DNA of 64,000 bases, from the NCBI RefSeq assembly GCF_001280845.1, contig NZ_LGHP01000002.1, forward strand, positions 775,439 through 839,438. Reading direction: 5' to 3'. The position numbers were made by a program, and so were the translations under genes. Under the pieces are notes generated by a model. The model ran no database searches. It saw only the letters and a list, made by a program, of their open reading frames with translations, and had not been told where the DNA came from. The stretch is from Bacillus sp. FJAT-28004. Its GTDB lineage: Bacteria; Bacillota; Bacilli; Paenibacillales; Paenibacillaceae. This document shows positions 40,960-50,065 of the stretch, one piece after another (position 1 is the first letter of the stretch; every line of letters begins with the position of its first letter).

Positions 40960-43788
40960 ATGACGACAAGCACACGTTTTCCATTTGAGAATATAGAGCT
41001 TCCGCTTGAAGAACGGGTAACCGACCTCGTTTCGCGGTTTACGCTGGATGAGAAAATTGAATCGATGGTTCAATACCAGCCTGAAATTGAGCGATTAGGC
41101 ATCAAGCCTTATAAGCATGGGACGGAAGCGGCACATGGGATGGCTTGGCTTGGCGAAGCGACAACGTTTCCACAGCCGATCGGACTGGGCTGCACATGGA
41201 ATCCCATGCTGCTGAAGGAAGTAGGCTCTGCCATCGGAGACGAGGCGCGCGTTTATTTTCAGCGGAATCCAGCCATCAACGGCTTAACGCTGTGGGCGCC
41301 GACTGTTGATATGGAGCGAGATCCGCGCTGGGGCCGGACAGAAGAGGCTTATGGAGAAGACCCTAAGCTGACAGGTGAACTAACAGCATCGCTCGTACAG
41401 GGCATTCAAGGTGATCACCCGCTGTATTTCAAAGCAGTAGCGACCTTGAAGCATTTTATCGGCAATAACAATGAAATCAATCGCGGCAGCTGCTCGGCGA
41501 GCATCGATCCGCGCAACATGAAGGAATATTATCAAGCAGCGTTTAAGCCGGCTTTCGTCAAGGGCGGTGCGCATTCGATGATGACCTCATACAACTCAGT
41601 CAACGGCACACCTACTATTTTGCATGAGGATGTTAACAAAGTAGTGAAAGAGGAGTGGGGCATGAACGGCTTTATCGTTAGCGATGCAGGGGATTTGCTT
41701 GGTATCGTCAACGATCACAACTATTATGATTCTTACAAGGATGCAGTTGCGCATTCCATTAAAGCAGGCATCGACAGCATAACGGATGATAAAGAAAAAT
41801 CATGTGCTGCCATTCGCGAAGCTTTGGCTGAAGGGCTGCTGTCTGAGCAGGATCTGGACAAAGCACTCATCAACACGTTTCGTGTTCGTTTCCGTCTGGG
41901 CGAATTTGATCCAGCTGATCTGAACCCTTATGCGGATATGCCGGAATCGAAGTTATGTGCGCCAGAGCATGGACAATTGTCGCTGCAGGCCGCACGGGAG
42001 TCCATTGTATTGCTCAAAAATGAGAACAAAACTTTGCCTTTGAATAAAGAAAAGTTAAGCAGTGTAGCCGTTATCGGACCGCTTGCTGACGTTGTATACC
42101 GAGATTGGTATTCTGGTTCTTTGCCGTACAAAGTGACGCCGCTCGAAGGCATTAAGGGCAAGCTTTCCGGCAAAAAGGTATCGTACAGCAGCGGCAATGA
42201 TCGAGTCATATTAAAATCAGCTGCGAATGGTAAAGCGCTGCGAGCTTCCGCAGACAATGAAAGCCGCATGCAAACGAGCGAATGGGATGAGGACGGCGAT
42301 ACATTCGAGGTGACGGATTGGGGCTGGGGCAGCTTTACGCTTGCGAGCATTAACTCTGGCAAGCTGCTTACTAGCGCGGATGATGTGAATATTGCTGCAG
42401 CAGCAAGCGAAGCTTTTGGCTGGTATGTGAAGGAAGTATTCAAGCTCGATGAGCAATCGAGTGGGAAGCTTGCCATTCGAACGTGGAACGGCAAGCTCGT
42501 TACCGCTCCAAATGGCGGCGCGGATTCGCTGCAAGTAACGGATGCATCGGAAATCGGAGCTAACGAGCTGTTCGTTAAAGATGTCATCACGGATGGGATT
42601 GCAGAAGCGATAGCTGCAGCAAAAGCAGCGGAAACAGCAATCGTCTTCGTTGGCAATAATCCGCTTATTAACGGGAAAGAAGAAATCGATCGTCCAAGCC
42701 TTGACCTAGCCGCTTCACAAAATGAATTAATTAGCGCAGTATTCGCGGCAAATCCGAACACGGTAGTCGTTGTTATCGGAAGCTACCCATTTGCTCTGAA
42801 CAAGGTAAACGAGCAAGTTCCTGCGATTATTTATTTATCGCACGCTGGACAAGAGCTGGGCAATGCAATTGCTGACGTCCTATTCGGCGATTACTCACCG
42901 GCTGGACGACTGAATATGACTTGGTACAAATCAGAAGAGCAGTTAACGGATCTGATGGATTATGATATTTTGAAAGGAAAACGAACGTATCTTTATTTCG
43001 ACGGTGAACCGTTATACCCGTTTGGTTATGGTCTTAGCTACGGTTCATTCCGATATGGCCCGCTTGAAATTACGAATAACGCTGCGAACATCAACGGCAG
43101 CATAACGGTGGGGCTAGATGTAACGAATGAATCCGACATTGCAGCCGATGAGGTCGTCCAATTGTATGTTAGCGTAAAAGGTTCAAGGGTTGAGCGTCCG
43201 CTTAAGAAGCTGGTTGGCTTCACGCGGATTTCATTCCAGCCTGGAGAGACGCAGGCAGTCGAAATGACTGTCCCTGCAGAAGAGCTTGCCATTTGGGATG
43301 TAACGCGTGATCGTTTCTGCCTTGAATCAGCTGATTATACGTTTGCAGCAGGAGGTTCCTCTGCACATGTACTCGCTACATCTACAATAACAATCGAAGG
43401 CGAGACCATCCCACCACGTCAGTTGTTCTTGCAAACTCGCGCGGAGAACTATGATGATTATGCCCATGTTTATTTGGATGAGAGCAAGGAAGGCGGAACG
43501 GCAGTACGTTTATCTCAAGCTGATGGCTGGATCAAATTCAATGACATTGATTGGTCAAACGGCGCTTGTGTATTCGAAGCTCGCGTTAGCGGCGGCGATC
43601 AAGGTGGAGAGGTTTCGATTCAAATTGTCAGCCAAGCTGCTGCATTTAGAGGATCTTGCTCCGTTGCTGCAAGCGGTGAGCAAGAGTGGCAAACCATTCG
43701 TATTGACCTGCCAAGCAACAAGCTGGATGGCGATTTGGTTATCGGTTTGGCTGGAAGCGTGAAGCTGAGTTTCTTCCGCTTTCAATAA
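40960..43788 (+). CDS. multidomain GH3 glycosidase with beta-trefoil insert and CBM6-like module
   Basis: The 942-residue protein has a GH3 TIM barrel (about 25-310) with the nucleophile Asp242 (FIVSDAGD) and an alpha/beta sandwich (about 355-690). The sandwich is interrupted at about residues 410-540 by a fascin-like beta-trefoil (VILKSAANGKALRAS). Then come an FnIII-like domain (about 700-800) and a CBM6-like C-terminal module (about 823-942). PA14 is the usual insert at this place in related enzymes, so the beta-trefoil is notable. No signal peptide. The substrate could be beta-glucoside or beta-xyloside. ATG 40960 follows AAGGAG. It shares the operon with GH95 and ends at a terminator. 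Confidence 0.9.
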   Translation: MTTSTRFPFENIELPLEERVTDLVSRFTLDEKIESMVQYQPEIERLGIKPYKHGTEAAHGMAWLGEATTFPQPIGLGCTWNPMLLKEVGSAIGDEARVYFQRNPAINGLTLWAPTVDMERDPRWGRTEEAYGEDPKLTGELTASLVQGIQGDHPLYFKAVATLKHFIGNNNEINRGSCSASIDPRNMKEYYQAAFKPAFVKGGAHSMMTSYNSVNGTPTILHEDVNKVVKEEWGMNGFIVSDAGDLLGIVNDHNYYDSYKDAVAHSIKAGIDSITDDKEKSCAAIREALAEGLLSEQDLDKALINTFRVRFRLGEFDPADLNPYADMPESKLCAPEHGQLSLQAARESIVLLKNENKTLPLNKEKLSSVAVIGPLADVVYRDWYSGSLPYKVTPLEGIKGKLSGKKVSYSSGNDRVILKSAANGKALRASADNESRMQTSEWDEDGDTFEVTDWGWGSFTLASINSGKLLTSADDVNIAAAASEAFGWYVKEVFKLDEQSSGKLAIRTWNGKLVTAPNGGADSLQVTDASEIGANELFVKDVITDGIAEAIAAAKAAETAIVFVGNNPLINGKEEIDRPSLDLAASQNELISAVFAANPNTVVVVIGSYPFALNKVNEQVPAIIYLSHAGQELGNAIADVLFGDYSPAGRLNMTWYKSEEQLTDLMDYDILKGKRTYLYFDGEPLYPFGYGLSYGSFRYGPLEITNNAANINGSITVGLDVTNESDIAADEVVQLYVSVKGSRVERPLKKLVGFTRISFQPGETQAVEMTVPAEELAIWDVTRDRFCLESADYTFAAGGSSAHVLATSTITIEGETIPPRQLFLQTRAENYDDYAHVYLDESKEGGTAVRLSQADGWIKFNDIDWSNGACVFEARVSGGDQGGEVSIQIVSQAAAFRGSCSVAASGEQEWQTIRIDLPSNKLDGDLVIGLAGSVKLSFFRFQ

Positions 43789-43802
43789 TAAGGAATGTTC
43801 AT

Positions 43803-43853
43803 ACGGAGCTGTCTTGAAGTGCTATATAGCACTTGGAGCAGCTCCGTTTTTTG
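43803..43853 (+). terminator. Rho-independent terminator of the GH95-GH3 operon
   Basis: ACGGAGCTG (43803-43811) pairs with CAGCTCCGT (43839-43847), an inner AAGTGCTA/TAGCACTT hairpin extends the stem, and TTTTTT follows. Confidence 0.9.
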
Positions 43854-43930
43854 CGGCTATGGTTGCTTTTTGTGTAAAGCGGCTTTATTCTTTAGATTAA
43901 CAATGAGCATCGACAGAGGAGCTAGTCCAA

Positions 43931-44281
43931 ATGATGAACGATATTGAAATCAACTTGTATAGCGATTGGATAAATACGGTGAAAGAAATATTTCGGGGAT
44001 CGGGGCATCCTTTGCCTGAATCCATGAGCGATAGGGAAGCTGCACTAGTTTACTACTCGCAGACAGCACAAACGGAAGAGGAAGCAGAGCAGCAGGTAGA
44101 TGCGAATGAGGAGCGTCTCGCCTCACTTCAGCAGACGATCATCGATCATTTCGAAACGGTTATTCTTCCGGATATTCGCAGCAGAACAAATTATTCAGGC
44201 GATCGCTTTGTTTTCAAATGGCTGTATAACAAAGGTGAGCATATCGTTGAAGAACACTCGTCGTACCGAATTCCGCTCTAA
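43931..44281 (+). CDS. hypothetical protein, 116 residues
   Basis: The protein is acidic and probably helical, with a Gln/Glu-rich middle (TAQTEEEAEQQVDANEERL) and a C-terminal RFVFKWLYNKGEHIVEEHSS segment. I do not recognise the family. Two ATGs in a row (43931, 43934) follow a GAGGAG site. It stands between the GH95-GH3 operon and a two-component system, with its own terminator overlapping the stop codon, so it may be only locally associated with the sugar genes. Confidence 0.65.
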   Translation: MMNDIEINLYSDWINTVKEIFRGSGHPLPESMSDREAALVYYSQTAQTEEEAEQQVDANEERLASLQQTIIDHFETVILPDIRSRTNYSGDRFVFKWLYNKGEHIVEEHSSYRIPL

Positions 44282-44297
44282 CCAGAGCGGGATTTTT
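44273..44297 (+). terminator. terminator overlapping the gene end
   Basis: CCGCTCT (44273-44279) pairs with AGAGCGG (44284-44290) and is followed by GATTTTT. Its left arm lies in the last codons of the hypothetical gene. Confidence 0.75.
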
Positions 44298-44361
44298 GCA
44301 TCGTATAGGCAGCGCTTCCATGATGTCTAATTTTGATATGATAAAATATTGAATTCGTGAT

Positions 44362-44391
44362 GTATGCATGAGAGCATACCCGCATTATAAT
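44362..44391 (+). promoter_or_regulatory. promoter with inverted repeat at the -35
   Basis: A perfect TATAAT (44386-44391) has no good -35. Instead GTATGC (44362-44367) and GCATAC (44374-44379) form an inverted repeat across that region, suggesting an activator-dependent or repressed promoter for the two-component genes. Confidence 0.5.
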
Positions 44392-44419
44392 TTAGATGCC
44401 TTAAAATTTTACGCGAAAA

Positions 44420-44433
44420 AGTAAACGCTTTCC
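44420..44433 (+). promoter_or_regulatory. candidate cre site (CcpA)
   Basis: AGTAAACGCTTTCC matches the cre consensus at all but the first and last positions. It lies about 30 bases after the TATAAT, as in other CcpA-repressed genes. Confidence 0.55.
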
Positions 44434-44491
44434 TTCACCTATGCTAACGATCTAAGTTTACTGCGCAAAGCTTTAAGGAGGAGCAGTCAGA

Positions 44492-46294
44492 ATGATGAAG
44501 AGCATTCGAACAATGGGGCAAAGAATGAACAATATTAGAATCAAAAAGAAACTTATTATTTCTTTTATTCTCGTTGTTTTTGTACCTGTGCTTATCGTAG
44601 GTATTTTTCTTACCGTCGCTTTTAGGCAAAATGTGCTTGATCAAGCGACCCAGCAAATTACGAATAACGTAGAGCGAATTAAGAAGCAGACCTTGGACAT
44701 TATACGAATGCCAATTGAGATTTCGGATAAGCTGCTGGTCGACAATAGGCTAACGAACGTCGTCAACACGCAATACAGCTCTACGTTTGATGTCGTAAAG
44801 GCATTTTGGGATTACCGTGATTTTAAAGATTACATCCAATTATACAGTGAAATCTACAACATACGCTTTTATACGACGAATATGACGATACTGGACAATT
44901 GGGAGTTTCTAAAGGTTACCGACCCTATTGCGGAAACGCCTTGGTACAAGTCAGCAATGGAACGTGATGGCATCCACTGGGAGTATATTACGGATGAAAC
45001 CAAAAATAACCGTCGTTATTTGAGCCTTATTCGGAAGATTACGTTCCCTACGTATCGGACAAGCGGCGTATTAGTCATAGGCGTGAATCAAGATGAGCTT
45101 AATGCGATGATTAGTCAAGAGCCGTTCGATACGATGATCATTGATGACAGCGGATATATGGTTGCAGCCAAAAACCCTGAATGGGTCGGCAAAAATATTT
45201 CCGAATTAGATTTTGCTAGTAAACTAACGAACAAAGCAGCAGGCACCTACGAGTTTAAATACGATGGGAAACCATCCAAAATCGTCATTGAGGATCTTCA
45301 GCCTGAATCAAGCTTTAATCAGCTCAAAATCGTATCGGTGTTTACCATTGACAGCATCGTTAGTGGAGCTAATCGGATAAGCTTGCTTGGACTAGGCATT
45401 ATTTTGCTAAGTTTAGTTATAGCATTTATCATGATTTATATTTTCTCTGCAATTATATCTAAGCGGATGCTGGTGTTGAACAAGGATTTGAACAAAGTGG
45501 CCATGGGAGATTTGAACGTGATTTCGCATGTGACTGGCAATGACGAGATTGGCATCCTATCCAAACAATTTAACAACATGGTCGTTAGTATTCGCGGCTT
45601 AATGGATGAGGTAGCGGAATCACACAAACAGCAGGCCCAACTGCAGCTTAGACAGAAGGAAATTAAGTTGAAAATGATGGCCAGCCAAATCAATCCGCAT
45701 TTTTTGTTTAATGCGCTTGAATCGATTCGAATGAAGGCTCACATCAAGGGCGAGACAGAAATTTCTTCAATCGTTCGAATGCTTGGGAAAATGATTCGTC
45801 GAAATTTAGAAATAGGCACGCGCAAAATTGCATTAAAGGATGAACTTGAAATGGTGCGCTGTTATTTGGAAATTCAAAAATTCAGATACGGCAACGATCG
45901 TTTGACGTTTCGCCTAGATATCGATGCTAACGGCCAGGAAATCGAAATACCGCCGCTCATTATTCAGCCTCTCATTGAAAATGCTGTTGTGCATGGTCTT
46001 GAAAATATTGCTGAGGGCGGTTTCGTATGGTTAAAGACAGAGGTTAGTGATCACATACTCCACGTTGAGGTTTCCGATAATGGTGTAGGAATTAGCGATG
46101 ACAAAATCAATGAAATCAATGAATCGCTTCATGATATGGAAGAAGAGGAAGAATACCGGATTGGACTGCGTAATGTCCACCAACGGCTTGTCATGATCTA
46201 TGGGGACGGTTATGGCTTGACGCTGAAGAGCGAGCTCGGATCAGGTACACGAATAACTTTTGAAATTCCAATAGGGGGTCATTCGCTTGCATAA
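44492..46294 (+). CDS. sensor histidine kinase, YesM type
   Basis: The 600-residue kinase has two membrane helices (about 25-45 and 290-315) around a large extracellular sensor region (about 46-289). A HAMP domain (about 315-370) and the His_kinase region follow, with His403 in QINPHFLFNALESIR. The ATP-binding part contains IIQPLIENAVVHGL and VSDNGVGI. It is likely to phosphorylate the response regulator that overlaps its end by eight bases. ATG 44492 follows AAGGAGGAG by eight bases. A cre site lies in the leader. Confidence 0.93.
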   Translation: MMKSIRTMGQRMNNIRIKKKLIISFILVVFVPVLIVGIFLTVAFRQNVLDQATQQITNNVERIKKQTLDIIRMPIEISDKLLVDNRLTNVVNTQYSSTFDVVKAFWDYRDFKDYIQLYSEIYNIRFYTTNMTILDNWEFLKVTDPIAETPWYKSAMERDGIHWEYITDETKNNRRYLSLIRKITFPTYRTSGVLVIGVNQDELNAMISQEPFDTMIIDDSGYMVAAKNPEWVGKNISELDFASKLTNKAAGTYEFKYDGKPSKIVIEDLQPESSFNQLKIVSVFTIDSIVSGANRISLLGLGIILLSLVIAFIMIYIFSAIISKRMLVLNKDLNKVAMGDLNVISHVTGNDEIGILSKQFNNMVVSIRGLMDEVAESHKQQAQLQLRQKEIKLKMMASQINPHFLFNALESIRMKAHIKGETEISSIVRMLGKMIRRNLEIGTRKIALKDELEMVRCYLEIQKFRYGNDRLTFRLDIDANGQEIEIPPLIIQPLIENAVVHGLENIAEGGFVWLKTEVSDHILHVEVSDNGVGISDDKINEINESLHDMEEEEEYRIGLRNVHQRLVMIYGDGYGLTLKSELGSGTRITFEIPIGGHSLA

Positions 46295-47843
46295 AGTGCT
46301 AATTGTAGACGATGAACCGATGATTAGAGAAGGATTGCAAACGTTAGTTGATTGGAACAAATACGGCTTTGCCGTCGTCGGAACAGCATCGAATGGCCGC
46401 GAGGCGGTGGAGAAGCATGCTGTGCTTAGTCCTGATTTGATTCTGATCGATATCCGCATGCCGGGCATGGATGGGCTTCAAGCGATTGAGGAAATTAGGA
46501 AAACGGACAACAGCTGTCATTTCTTAATTTTGAGCGGATATGCCGAGTTCAATTACGCCAAGCAAGCGATTGCGCATAATGTAGATGGCTATATATTAAA
46601 GCCGATCGATGAGGATGAGCTGGAGAGCTATGTCGAACGTGTTTCTGTGCAGCTCCAAAGTCAGTCAGAGCAGCGTCAAAATACAGAGCAATCGGCATCT
46701 CTACTGCGTGAGGATATGCTATATCAGCTCTCAAGCGGGAAGCTTGATCCAAATGCGGCTAACAGCCAAGAGCTGAAAGCATTACTGGGAGAGTCGGCGA
46801 AATATTATCAGCTGATGTTGATTGAGCTTTACAGCAGGGAGCATTCACTTACGTTGAATGCAACGCTTAAGAAGAAGCTGACGGACATTGTTGAACAGAA
46901 GCAAATCGGCTGGGTCTTTTCTGCTGAGCCTTATATCGGTATTTTGCTTAAGGATTATATGCTTCAAAACGGTTCGCGCGAGCAAATGAAGCTGTGGATC
47001 GAGGAATGCTGCGGAACGAAGGTTAGATTCGCAGCCGCAGCCAGCGAGCCTGTTCGCGAACCCTCTGAGCTGCAAAAATGGTCAGAGCCCATTCATGACT
47101 TATTGAAACAACGCTTCATGCTGCAAGGACAGTTCATACATCTGGCGTCTTTATCAGAAGATGGAATGCGGATGGCAGCTGAGCCTGGCGGTCAATTATC
47201 AATTGAAAGTCTTGCACAAAAGCTTTTTTATATGCTGGATATTGGGAGCAAGGAAGGGATGGACAAAGCGCTGCAGGAGGCGTCGGATCAAATCTGCGCT
47301 CATGATTCATCAGAACCATTCGTCAAATCTAGCTGGGCGCAGCTGCTTACGATTGTGCTGAACAAAGCGACCCTATCGAACCCACAGCTGTCGCTGCATG
47401 AGGATCTGTCGATGATTACCGCATTATATCTTGCTCATCATTATGAGGAAATGATTAATCAACTGCATATACGTCTATCGGATCTAGCGATGAAAGTCGG
47501 AAAATCAGACAGCTTGTCTGTAATGAAGCAAATGACCGAATTTATTGAACGGCATTACAGTGAAAATATTAAGCTGGAGACGCTGGCGGATCTTTTTAAT
47601 TACAATAGCGGTTATTTAGGCAAAATGTTCAAAAACCATACGGGTGAACATTTCAATACGTATTTGGACCAGGTGCGAATTCAGCATGCCATCGAGCTGC
47701 TGCAGGAGGGACTAAAGGTTCATCAGGTGTCGGAACGGGTCGGCTATGCGAACGTTGATTACTTCCACAGTAAATTTAAAAAGTATAAAGGGGTGTCACC
47801 CTCGTCCTTTAAGAGTATTTCTGGTAGAGCGGCTTTGGAATAA
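46287..47843 (+). CDS. response regulator, YesN type
   Basis: The 518-residue protein has a receiver domain (1-120) with Asp8-Asp9, phospho-acceptor Asp55 (ILIDIRMPGMDG) and the Lys in YILKPI. A poorly conserved central region follows, and the AraC-type DNA-binding domain is at about 415-515 (LETLADLFNYNSGYLGKMF and VHQVSERVGYANVDYFHSKF). It starts at TTG 46287, inside the end of the kinase gene, behind AGGGGG. The following permease and GH42 genes are its probable targets. Confidence 0.93.
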   Translation: MHKVLIVDDEPMIREGLQTLVDWNKYGFAVVGTASNGREAVEKHAVLSPDLILIDIRMPGMDGLQAIEEIRKTDNSCHFLILSGYAEFNYAKQAIAHNVDGYILKPIDEDELESYVERVSVQLQSQSEQRQNTEQSASLLREDMLYQLSSGKLDPNAANSQELKALLGESAKYYQLMLIELYSREHSLTLNATLKKKLTDIVEQKQIGWVFSAEPYIGILLKDYMLQNGSREQMKLWIEECCGTKVRFAAAASEPVREPSELQKWSEPIHDLLKQRFMLQGQFIHLASLSEDGMRMAAEPGGQLSIESLAQKLFYMLDIGSKEGMDKALQEASDQICAHDSSEPFVKSSWAQLLTIVLNKATLSNPQLSLHEDLSMITALYLAHHYEEMINQLHIRLSDLAMKVGKSDSLSVMKQMTEFIERHYSENIKLETLADLFNYNSGYLGKMFKNHTGEHFNTYLDQVRIQHAIELLQEGLKVHQVSERVGYANVDYFHSKFKKYKGVSPSSFKSISGRAALE

Positions 47844-47878
47844 GGAGCTGCTGATAATACAATTAATTCGTATTAGAA

Positions 47879-47931
47879 GACATCTATTTCCCAGGGCTGC
47901 TAGAGGCGCTGGCGATCTGGATGTTTTTTTA
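47879..47931 (+). terminator. weak terminator-like structure
   Basis: ACATC...CCAG (about 47879-47894) can pair with CTGG-ATGT (about 47916-47926), followed by TTTTTTTAT. The stem is imperfect. Confidence 0.4.
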
Positions 47932-47955
47932 TGATCCGTTAAGAACCTGTGGTTA

Positions 47956-47989
47956 TGAAAGCGCTTGAAACAACGTATTTTCATATGAT
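47956..47989 (+). promoter_or_regulatory. cre site overlapping the promoter of the LplB/C genes
   Basis: TGAAAGCGCTTGAA (47956-47969) matches the cre consensus except for one base. It overlaps the -35 region of a TATGAT -10 at 47984-47989. Repression by CcpA through blocking RNA polymerase is the natural reading. Confidence 0.6.
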
Positions 47990-48092
47990 TTTAGGTCTAA
48001 TTTTATGGGTGCAAGAGGATGGGTTCTATCGTTTATGATAAGTACAGATAAGAGAGGGTAGCTACTTACCACATATGGTAGCTTGCAAAGAC

Positions 48093-48113
48093 GTTTTTGC
48101 ACGAAGCAAAAAC
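48093..48113 (+). promoter_or_regulatory. hairpin directly before the ribosome binding site
   Basis: GTTTTTGC (48093-48100) pairs perfectly with GCAAAAAC (48106-48113) with loop ACGAA, four bases before AGGAGGAG (48118-48124). It has no T run, so it is more likely to stabilise the leader than to terminate. Confidence 0.5.
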
Positions 48114-48129
48114 AGTAGGAGGAGCAGCT

Positions 48130-49089
48130 ATGAAACCGCTAACAGATAGTCCTAAGCAAATAAGGGCGATAAACAAAAAGAATCGATTTTGGTTCAAAGC
48201 ATTTCAACAGCGTTATTTGTACATGATGTCGCTGCCGTTTGTGATCTGGATATTCATTTTCAGCTATGTGCCGGTATGGGGCTGGTTGACCGCATTTCAG
48301 AATTACAAGCCGAAAAATGGGATATTGGATCAAAAATGGGTAGGTCTTGATAATTTCGTAGAGCTGTTCCAAGATGAAAGATTTTATATCGTTTTGCGAA
48401 ACACGCTGGCAATGAGTACGATGGGGCTAATCGTCGGTTTTACGATTCCTGTTATTTTTGCTCTATTGCTTAATGAAATAAGAGGACAGTTTTTTAAGCG
48501 CTCTGTACAAACCATTTCATATTTGCCGCACTTTGTATCCTGGGTCGTTGTTGCAGGACTTGTATCAAAGATGCTGTCAACAGACGGCGGTGCCATTAAT
48601 CAATTACTGATGTTCCTTAATATCATTGATACGCCGATTCAGTTTATGGCAAAAGGAGAATGGTTCTGGGGCATTGTAACGCTATCGGATTTATGGAAGG
48701 AAATGGGCTGGAATTCAATCATTTTCTTAGCAGCCATGGCGGGCATTGATCCTGAACTTTATGAAGCGTCAACTGTCGATGGGGCAGGCAGATTCCGCAA
48801 AATGTGGCATATCACCTTACCGGGCATTCGGACGACCTTTATGGTGCTTTTCATCTTATCGATCGGTCATTTAGTCAGCATTGGCTTCGAGAAACAGTTT
48901 TTGCTAGGCAATCCTCTTGTATCTGATTTTTCAGAGGTGCTCGATCTGTATGCGCTTAAGTACGGTATTCAAATGAGCCGGTATTCGTATGGTACGGCAA
49001 TCGGTATTTTTAATTCCGTAGTCAGCATCCTATTAGTGTTTATCGCGAACGGAATATACAAACGAGTCACCAAAGAATCAATCATATAG
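48130..49089 (+). CDS. ABC sugar transporter permease, LplB type
   Basis: The 319-residue membrane protein has about six segments, the first near residues 29-49 (YLYMMSLPFVIWIFIFSYVP), and the EAA loop YEASTVDGAGRFRKMWHITLP. The long basic N-terminus and FSYVPVWGWLTAFQNYKP are typical of LplB. ATG 48130 follows AGGAGGAG by five bases; the frame is open back to 48097. It is the first of the importer genes of the second sugar locus and pairs with the next gene product. Confidence 0.93.
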   Translation: MKPLTDSPKQIRAINKKNRFWFKAFQQRYLYMMSLPFVIWIFIFSYVPVWGWLTAFQNYKPKNGILDQKWVGLDNFVELFQDERFYIVLRNTLAMSTMGLIVGFTIPVIFALLLNEIRGQFFKRSVQTISYLPHFVSWVVVAGLVSKMLSTDGGAINQLLMFLNIIDTPIQFMAKGEWFWGIVTLSDLWKEMGWNSIIFLAAMAGIDPELYEASTVDGAGRFRKMWHITLPGIRTTFMVLFILSIGHLVSIGFEKQFLLGNPLVSDFSEVLDLYALKYGIQMSRYSYGTAIGIFNSVVSILLVFIANGIYKRVTKESII

Positions 49090-49101
49090 GAGGTGCTGAA
49101 C

Positions 49102-49995
49102 ATGCAAGGAGCAATGAGAAGAAATACAAGCGACAAAATATTTGACACATTCATTTATATATTCATGATCATCGTTGCTATCGTAACGTTATATCCGTTC
49201 CTTAATGTTCTAGCGATATCATTTAATGATTCGGTAGATACAGTCAGAGGCGGTCTAACGATATATCCTCGCGAATTTACGCTAAAAAACTACGAGACGA
49301 TTTTCGGCTTTCAGGGACTGCTTGTAGGCTTCAAAAACTCGGTTATTCGTACCGTTTTGGGAACTCTCATCGGAGTATTATCTGCTTCTATGATGGCATA
49401 CACGTTAAGCCGTCCAGACTTCCAAGCTAGAAGATGGATGTCAGTCGCTTTTGCTCTAACGATGTATTTCTCAGGGGGGCTCATTCCGGGGTTCCTGCTT
49501 ATGAAAAACTTGGGTTTGATTGGTACGTTTTCGGTTTATATCATTCCAGCTATTTTGAGCGTGTGGAACGTGTTCGTAGTCCGCTCTTATATTGACGGTC
49601 TTCCGTATGCTCTCCAAGAATCGGCCAAAATTGATGGGGCAAATGATTGGACTATATTTTGGAAGGTTATTCTTCCGCTTTGTCAGCCTGTACTCGCTAC
49701 AATTGCTTTGTTTATTGCAGTGGGACACTGGAACTCCTGGTTTGATACGTACTTGTTCAATAATAGGAGCCCAGAGAATACGACACTTCAGTATGAGCTG
49801 ATGAAGGTGCTTCTATCGACGCAAACGGGAAGTAATTATCGTGACCCTAACGCGCAGCAAACGCTGGCGTCGGTTTCACCGGAGTCAATCAAAATGGCGA
49901 TTACAATCGTCGTTACGGTACCAATCCTGCTAGTCTATCCTTTCCTGCAAAAGTATTTTGTCAAAGGTATGACGCTTGGTGCAGTAAAAAGTTAA
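49102..49995 (+). CDS. ABC sugar transporter permease, LplC type
   Basis: The 297-residue protein has about six membrane segments and the EAA loop LQESAKIDGANDWTIFWKVILP. The ending YPFLQKYFVKGMTLGAVKS is the usual end of LplC-type permeases. ATG 49102 is eight bases after AGGAGG (49088-49093); the in-frame GTG 49093 overlaps that site. It begins 12 bases after the LplB gene. Confidence 0.93.
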   Translation: MQGAMRRNTSDKIFDTFIYIFMIIVAIVTLYPFLNVLAISFNDSVDTVRGGLTIYPREFTLKNYETIFGFQGLLVGFKNSVIRTVLGTLIGVLSASMMAYTLSRPDFQARRWMSVAFALTMYFSGGLIPGFLLMKNLGLIGTFSVYIIPAILSVWNVFVVRSYIDGLPYALQESAKIDGANDWTIFWKVILPLCQPVLATIALFIAVGHWNSWFDTYLFNNRSPENTTLQYELMKVLLSTQTGSNYRDPNAQQTLASVSPESIKMAITIVVTVPILLVYPFLQKYFVKGMTLGAVKS

Positions 49996-50065
49996 TATTG
50001 GTAATAGCAGGTTTCCTGTTATATACACGAGCATGATGAACTAGAAAAAGGGAGGCTTTCAAGCA

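Noticed and set aside
41928..42761. 277-codon open frame on the minus strand inside the GH3 gene
   Set aside because: It is Ser/Leu/Ala-rich, as expected from reading the opposite strand of a coding region, and has no recognisable domain or start signal.
43872..43888. cre-like sequence before the 116-residue hypothetical gene
   Set aside because: It has an extra base in the middle, so the two half-sites are out of register with the CcpA consensus.
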